A stretch of DNA of 6,481 bases from Thermoproteales archaeon (lineage in GTDB: Archaea; Thermoproteota; Thermoprotei; Thermoproteales; Thermocladiaceae). The stretch is taken from NCBI GenBank assembly GCA_027068725.1, contig JAMOMD010000358.1:1-6481 (forward strand). The letters are read 5' to 3'. Made by a program: the position numbers and the translations under genes. Positions within the stretch are counted from its first letter, which is position 1. Each line of letters starts with the position of its first letter. Of the stretch, positions 5,650 through 6,481 are shown piece after piece. The notes under the pieces were generated by a model. The model saw only the letters and a program-made list of their open reading frames with translations, ran no database searches and had not been told where the DNA came from.

Positions 5650-6481
5650 AGGACTCAAGACCTGGATATACTTCTCTTGCTTTCAGGCATATCAGCAGTA
5701 TCAGGACGGCAAGTGCGGCAACTATTGCCATGCTTATTCTAACGACGTCAGGTGCAGGTGCGGTCATTGCAAATATGTGACCAGCAATCAGCTCAACAAT
5801 TGCTGTTGTTATTGTCGACTGTAGATAGCCTCCAAGTGCTGTTCCTAGTGAACCTCCAACATATCTCCATACCATGTTTATTGCAGTCATTAGACCAACT
5901 TCTTCTCGCGTAACTGACAGGACTAGCAGATTAATTAGTGATACAAGTAGGCTACCTATGGCTGACATAACTATCGTGAAGGCTGCTATTACCTGAAATA
6001 GTGAGTGTATGTTTACTGCAAGAAATAGCAGACATGCTCCTAGCAGGTATGCTGCTGACATGATTAGGCTACGTCTAACACCGATCTTTGTTATTAGTCG
6101 ACCAACTATGGCTGACGTGATGAGCATTGCTATGGATGGGCCAGTCATGTAGTATCCTACCTGGACAATGCTTAGGCCAAAGCCTGCTGGCTTAGGTATC
6201 TCTAGGTATAGTATGAATACTTGGAAGAATAGGAACATTCCGAAACCTGCTACAATTCCTGCAAGATTGCTTACCATGACGTTTATCTCGGCTAATCTTC
6301 TCAGGTCGACGAAAGGCTCAGTCTCGGCAAGTTCCCAGAACATGAACGCGATGTAGCAGATTATTCCTGTTGCTATTGACATGATCACTGGCGTGCTTGT
6401 CCATCCAAGGTATGATGCTCTTTCAAATGCAAAACAGAGCAGTGCTGTGCCTGCGGACAGTAGGAATAGTCCTACATGGTC
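5636..6481 (-). CDS. MFS efflux transporter, DHA2 (14-TM, EmrB/QacA-like) family, C-terminal part
   Basis: The frame runs without stop from the window edge to TAA at 5638-5636 (281 residues), so the N-terminus is outside; GTG 6388 and ATG 6382 are internal codons. About seven or eight membrane helices are visible (roughly 2-19, 32-49, 70-92, 108-126, 139-157, 160-186, 200-222, 248-267). A motif-A-like loop G-R-L-I-T-K-I-G-V-R-R-S lies at 127-138. Y-L-G-W-T (24-28), E-T-E-P-F-V-D-L-R (53-61) and W-R-Y-V-G-G-S-L-G-T-A (205-215) match the phrases that separate the second half of DHA2 proton-coupled drug exporters. The family expels amphiphilic or toxic compounds using the proton gradient; the substrate here is unknown. 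It converges with the ABC permease gene and overlaps it by 14 bp; this implies no shared function. Confidence 0.88.
   Translation of the reverse strand, partial: DHVGLFLLSAGTALLCFAFERASYLGWTSTPVIMSIATGIICYIAFMFWELAETEPFVDLRRLAEINVMVSNLAGIVAGFGMFLFFQVFILYLEIPKPAGFGLSIVQVGYYMTGPSIAMLITSAIVGRLITKIGVRRSLIMSAAYLLGACLLFLAVNIHSLFQVIAAFTIVMSAIGSLLVSLINLLVLSVTREEVGLMTAINMVWRYVGGSLGTALGGYLQSTITTAIVELIAGHIFAMTAPAPDVVRISMAIVAALAVLILLICLKAREVYPGLESSTQF

Noticed and set aside
1..6481. CRISPR array, tRNA, insertion sequence or phage-like genes.
   Set aside because: I saw no regularly spaced repeats, no tRNA-like cloverleaf, no terminal inverted repeats and no transposase or phage motifs on either strand.

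Overview
The window looks like a hyperthermophilic crenarchaeon. The signs are: Arg codons almost all AGA/AGG and frequent ATA for Ile; TATA-like boxes (TTAAATA, TTATAT) placed about 26-29 bp before start codons that lack a Shine-Dalgarno sequence (leaderless style); GGAG-type sites only at short-leader or internal genes; many N-X-S/T sequons in the exported proteins; and a C/D box guide RNA gene. The species cannot be named from this sequence.

Layout. Positions 1-968 (minus strand) hold a two-gene unit: a small winged-helix-like regulator (968-480), then the 5' part of a DNA glycosylase gene of the AlkA/OGG type (464 to the window edge). The 217 bp between the regulator start and the next plus-strand gene (969-1185) contain a gene missed by ORF calling: a C/D box sRNA on the minus strand (about 1090-1030) with both C and both D boxes, two 12-13 nt guides and its own TATA box. 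This stretch also holds the regulator promoter and a promoter for the plus-strand gene.

Positions 1186-5649 hold an ABC export locus. The ATPase (2580-1834, minus) is translationally coupled, by an ATGA overlap, to a large membrane-anchored extracytoplasmic protein (4439-2577, minus). The MacB/FtsX-type permease (4477-5649, plus) diverges from that pair across a 37-bp gap with a single TATA-like element. A 223-residue secreted or anchored protein of unknown function (1186-1857, plus) converges on the ATPase gene and overlaps it by 24 bp. The likely machine is a MacB-like transporter whose permease and ATPase work with a cell-surface protein made of several Ig-like/CARDB-like beta domains. Its substrate cannot be read from the sequence.

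Positions 5636-6481 (minus) hold the C-terminal 281 residues of a DHA2-type (14-TM) MFS efflux transporter, cut by the window edge and overlapping the permease gene end by 14 bp.

The strongest unannotated element is the C/D box sRNA. The most interesting regulatory structure is the shared divergent TATA element at about 4448.
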